Assembly (NCBI GenBank): GCA_947494545.1
Contig: CANLVH010000005.1
Coordinates: 157,019-221,018 of the forward strand
Direction of reading: 5' to 3'
Length of the DNA stretch: 64,000 nucleotides
Source: an uncultured Mesonia sp.
GTDB taxonomy: Bacteria; Bacteroidota; Bacteroidia; Flavobacteriales; Flavobacteriaceae
How positions within the stretch are numbered: position 1 is the stretch's first letter; each line of letters opens with the position of its first letter. The translations under genes were made by a program, and so were the position numbers. The notes beneath the pieces were generated by a model. That model was not told the origin of the DNA and ran no database searches. It was given only the letters and a program-made list of their open reading frames with translations. Shown here in pieces: positions 62,244 to 64,000 of this stretch.

Positions 62244-63068
62244 ATGAAACAATACCACGATTTATTACAGCATATTTTAGAAAACGGTAACCAAAAAGAC
62301 GATCGTACGGGCACGGGAACCAAAAGTGTTTTTGGCTACCAAATGCGTTTTGATTTAAGCAAAGGCTTCCCGATGGTAACCACCAAGAAACTGCATTTAA
62401 AATCTATTATTCACGAATTATTGTGGTTTTTAAAAGGCGATACCAACGTAAAATATTTACAAGAAAATGGCGTACGAATTTGGAACGAGTGGGCAAACGA
62501 AGCTGGCGATCTAGGACCAATTTACGGAAAACAATGGCGCAATTGGAACGGTGATGAAATAGACCAAATTGCCGATATTGTAAAAACCTTAAAAAACAAC
62601 CCCAACAGTAGAAGAATGTTGGTTTCTGCCTGGAACCCTAGTGTAATGCCGGACACTTCTGTTTCTTTTGAAGAAAATGTAGCCAACGGAAAAGCAGCTT
62701 TACCGCCTTGCCACGCTTTTTTTCAGTTTTATGTGGCCAATGGCAAATTATCCTGCCAACTTTATCAACGCAGCGCCGATGTATTTTTGGGCGTGCCATT
62801 TAATATAGCGTCGTATGCTTTGCTTACTATGATGATGGCACAAGTTTGCGGCTACGAAGCCGGAGATTTTATACACACTTTTGGCGATGTGCATATTTAT
62901 AACAATCATTTTGAGCAAGTTGAGTTACAACTAAGCCGCAATCCCCGAGAGTTGCCGCAAATGAAACTCAATCCTCAAGTAAAAGACATTTTTGGCTTTA
63001 CTTTTGATGATTTTAGCTTAGAAAATTATAATCCGCATCCTGCCATAAAAGGCAAGGTTGCAATTTAA
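62244..63068 (+). CDS. thyA: Thymidylate synthase ThyA
   Basis: Converts dUMP to dTMP using methylenetetrahydrofolate. The 274 residues begin [15 protein letters not shown] and contain [20 protein letters not shown] (about 18-37), [16 protein letters not shown] (the phosphate-binding Arg pair), the active-site [12 protein letters not shown] (catalytic Cys), [19 protein letters not shown] (about 178-196) and [16 protein letters not shown]. Length is about ten residues above E. coli ThyA, partly an insertion in [13 protein letters not shown]. The TonB-like gene starts within about 10 nt of its stop. A TTACGGAA word lies at 62522. Confidence 0.97.
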   Translation: MKQYHDLLQHILENGNQKDDRTGTGTKSVFGYQMRFDLSKGFPMVTTKKLHLKSIIHELLWFLKGDTNVKYLQENGVRIWNEWANEAGDLGPIYGKQWRNWNGDEIDQIADIVKTLKNNPNSRRMLVSAWNPSVMPDTSVSFEENVANGKAALPPCHAFFQFYVANGKLSCQLYQRSADVFLGVPFNIASYALLTMMMAQVCGYEAGDFIHTFGDVHIYNNHFEQVELQLSRNPRELPQMKLNPQVKDIFGFTFDDFSLENYNPHPAIKGKVAI

Positions 63069-63078
63069 AACCTCAACG

Positions 63079-63486
63079 ATGATGAAGAAGTTACTGTTTA
63101 CTGTTTTGTTTTTAAGTTTTAATGCAATTGGTTTTTCGCAAACCGTAAAAGGAAACACTGTTTCCAGCAAAGAACAAGCGCCGGTTTGGCCGGGTTGTGA
63201 AGATAGCAGCAATACTGCCAATTGTTTTACCAAAATGTTGGCAAAACACATACAAGAAAACTATAAATTTCCAAAAGAATACACTAAAGAAGATAAAGGC
63301 AGCCGCGTGATAGTAAGCTTTATCATTAACAAAGAAGGAAAACCGGAAGTTACCGAAGTAACCGGCGGGAAAAAATATTTACAGGAAGAAGCTAAACGAA
63401 ACATTATGCTTATTCCGGAAATGGAACCGGGCTCGTTAAACGGAAAACCTAAAGAGATAAAGTATAAAGTTCCTTTTTCGTTTTAA
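63079..63486 (+). CDS. Exported protein with TonB C-terminal-like domain
   Basis: Small exported protein of unknown role. From the ATG at 63079 (or 63082) it has about 135 residues: a signal peptide (MMKKLLFTVLFLSFNAIGFSQ), then APVWPGCEDSSNTANCF with two cysteines, and a TonB C-terminal-like fold: YKFPKEYTKEDKGSRVIVSFIINKEGKPEVTEVTGG (a block of about 36 residues, key IVSFIINKEGKPEV) and PGSLNGKPKEIKYKVPFSF. Unlike real TonB it lacks a Pro-rich membrane-anchored stalk. An in-frame start at 63058 would overlap the thyA end and spoil the signal peptide. It is probably cotranscribed with thyA. Confidence 0.8.
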   Translation: MMKKLLFTVLFLSFNAIGFSQTVKGNTVSSKEQAPVWPGCEDSSNTANCFTKMLAKHIQENYKFPKEYTKEDKGSRVIVSFIINKEGKPEVTEVTGGKKYLQEEAKRNIMLIPEMEPGSLNGKPKEIKYKVPFSF

Positions 63487-63551
63487 AACCTGACCATCTT
63501 AAATTATAGATAAGCGTATAAAATTATCTATAAATAAACATAACTATTATC

Positions 63552-63588
63552 TAATACACCTCTGCGCTTTCAGCGCAGAGGTGTATTA
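63552..63588. repeat. Perfect 17-bp hairpin with CTGAAAG apex (REP-like)
   Basis: TAATACACCTCTGCGCT (63552-63568) and AGCGCAGAGGTGTATTA (63572-63588) pair perfectly around a 3-base loop. On the minus strand the apex reads CTGAAAG, the same as in the two hairpins at 63933-63983. It lies 65 nt after the TonB-like stop codon and may also end that transcript, though no long T run follows. Confidence 0.7.
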
Positions 63589-63932
63589 ATTTTAGGAACT
63601 AAACGACTTCTTTTTCTTATAAGATAAAAGTGGTGTCATACTAACTTAATATTGCAATGTTGCACAGAAAACGATATTGCCTTTTTGTTCTATGACGCTG
63701 CGATTGATTTGCATAGCACTTGTGCTAAGCTTAACCAAAGTAAAACTATGAAAATTATGCGCAAGAAAGTAGATGGAGAAATAAACGAGTTTGAATGCTC
63801 CATTACTGGGTTAAATTGGTGTTAGCATTCTAATGCTTGTATCAATTGCTGCAATCTATTGTTTTATCTGCCAAACCGTGAGCATTATCTTTCGGGATTT
63901 TGTATTGCACTACGGATATATATACTAAACAA
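63589..63932. other. Non-coding or decayed region between REP-like hairpins
   Basis: No convincing gene is present. Two very short overlapping plus-strand frames exist: about 63700-63755 (19 hydrophobic residues, MTLRLICIALVLSL...) and about 63748-63825 (25 residues, MKIMRKKVDGEINEF...); the opposite strand has a 37-residue frame with a hydrophobic stretch. None resembles a family I know, and they may be remnants. Confidence 0.4.
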
Positions 63933-63983
63933 CTCTGCACTGAAAGTGCAGAGGTTTATTAATACTGGGGACTGAAAGTCCCC
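63933..63983. repeat. Doublet of hairpins with CTGAAAG apex (REP-like)
   Basis: First hairpin: CTCTGCACT (63933-63941), loop GAA, AGTGCAGAG (63945-63953). Second: GGGGACT (63967-63973), loop GAA, AGTCCCC (63977-63983). They are joined by a TTTATTAATACT spacer. The first stem is nearly the same as the stem at 63552 (CTCTGCGCT), and both are followed by a TATTAAT spacer. This two-hairpin design is like REP/BIME elements. Confidence 0.65.
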
Positions 63984-64000
63984 CTTTACTATTCCAATAT

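Larger units (their letters stand above)
10674..62529. repeat. Dispersed over-represented word TTCCGTAA(AG), about 30 copies
   Basis: By hand count TTCCGTAA starts on the plus strand at about 10674, 11793, 12592, 16243, 18266, 18964, 19794, 24701, 25170, 28499, 31596, 35375, 37776, 39459, 42477, 47995, 52758 and 53471. Its reverse complement TTACGGAA starts at about 16341, 17228, 32749, 34310, 34442, 35571, 37803, 42045, 45321, 45732, 48394 and 62522. About 25 of the 30 continue with A and about 16 with AG (TTCCGTAAAG). Copies lie in coding sequence in all three frames and between genes. The span given is the extent of the copies, not one element. Confidence 0.8.

Noticed and set aside
10674..62529. 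TTCCGTAA word as FtsK-orienting (KOPS-like) polar sequence
   Set aside because: KOPS-like words are strongly strand-biased; the copies here are split about 18 to 12 between strands, so a polar signal is not favoured, although the window is small.
63748..63825. 25-codon frame after an ATG (MKIMRKKVDGEINEF...)
   Set aside because: Too short, no recognisable family and no promoter; treated as part of a decayed or non-coding region.
1..64000. tRNA, rRNA or CRISPR array
   Set aside because: No cloverleaf sequences with the conserved T-loop GTTCGA-type core, no rRNA stretches and no regular spaced direct repeats were seen on either strand.

Overview
The window is chromosomal DNA from a low-G+C member of the Bacteroidota, almost certainly a Flavobacteriaceae species. 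The evidence is the gliding genes gldA, gldB and gldC, a secreted protein with a type IX secretion (T9SS) C-terminal signal, paired DUF3857/transglutaminase proteins, a DUF5686 outer-membrane protein, a fused DAHP synthase/chorismate mutase, and promoters of the Bacteroidetes form (TAnnTTTG -7 box, no Shine-Dalgarno). Nearly everything is core genome. I see no integrase, IS transposase, CRISPR array, rRNA or tRNA.

Layout. (1) 1-13.9 kb, minus strand: the division and cell-wall (dcw) cluster, transcribed mraZ-rsmH-ftsL-ftsI-murE-mraY-murD-ftsW-murG-murC-ftsQ-ftsA-ftsZ, with ftsZ cut by the left edge. Genes overlap or abut, and mraZ is preceded by three 10-bp direct repeats that look like its own operator. 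(2) 14-21.7 kb: an alpha/beta hydrolase and engB, gldC/gldB, nadE, dnaG (zinc ligands lost), a polyprenyl synthase and the T9SS cargo protein. (3) 21.9-32.6 kb, minus strand: rlmN, queA, aroA, a small membrane protein, a MazG-type pyrophosphohydrolase, two DUF3857 proteins (one lacking the transglutaminase triad), dtd, rsgA and DAHP synthase/chorismate mutase. (4) 32.7-42.4 kb: gldA, a DUF2807 lipoprotein coupled to a PagL-like lipid A deacylase, metK behind a probable SAM-II-type riboswitch, marC, tex, an acyl-CoA dehydrogenase and a hydroxyacid dehydrogenase. (5) 42.6-54.9 kb: an SLC13/TrkA-C permease run, deoxynucleoside kinase, fatty acid hydroxylase, App1, membrane and soluble pyrophosphatases, DUF5686 and pdhB. 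(6) 55-64 kb: etfBA, a DUF151 bifunctional nuclease, a nucleoside transporter with a fused periplasmic domain, two YceI-like proteins around a porin-like protein, thyA and a TonB-C protein, ending in REP-like hairpins.

How the genes fit together: the dcw block supplies peptidoglycan precursors (MurC, MurD, MurE, MraY, MurG), the polymerase/transpeptidase pair (FtsW/FtsI) and the divisome scaffold (FtsZ, FtsA, FtsQ, FtsL). Elsewhere there are loose functional pairs: etfBA with an acyl-CoA dehydrogenase, soluble with membrane pyrophosphatase, nucleoside uptake and kinase with thymidylate synthase, and shikimate-pathway entry and later steps.

Most unusual observations: (a) the octamer TTCCGTAA, usually extended to TTCCGTAAAG, occurs about 30 times by hand count on both strands, in all reading frames and between genes, including an inverted pair between two convergent genes. 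This resembles a DNA-uptake or other genome-wide signal word. (b) A compact multi-hairpin element lies between nupC and a YceI gene. (c) A family of hairpins with a shared CTGAAAG apex occupies the right end. (d) DnaG has lost all four zinc ligands. (e) Several promoters appear to give leaderless transcripts. Coordinates of short sites were counted by hand and may be off by one or two bases.
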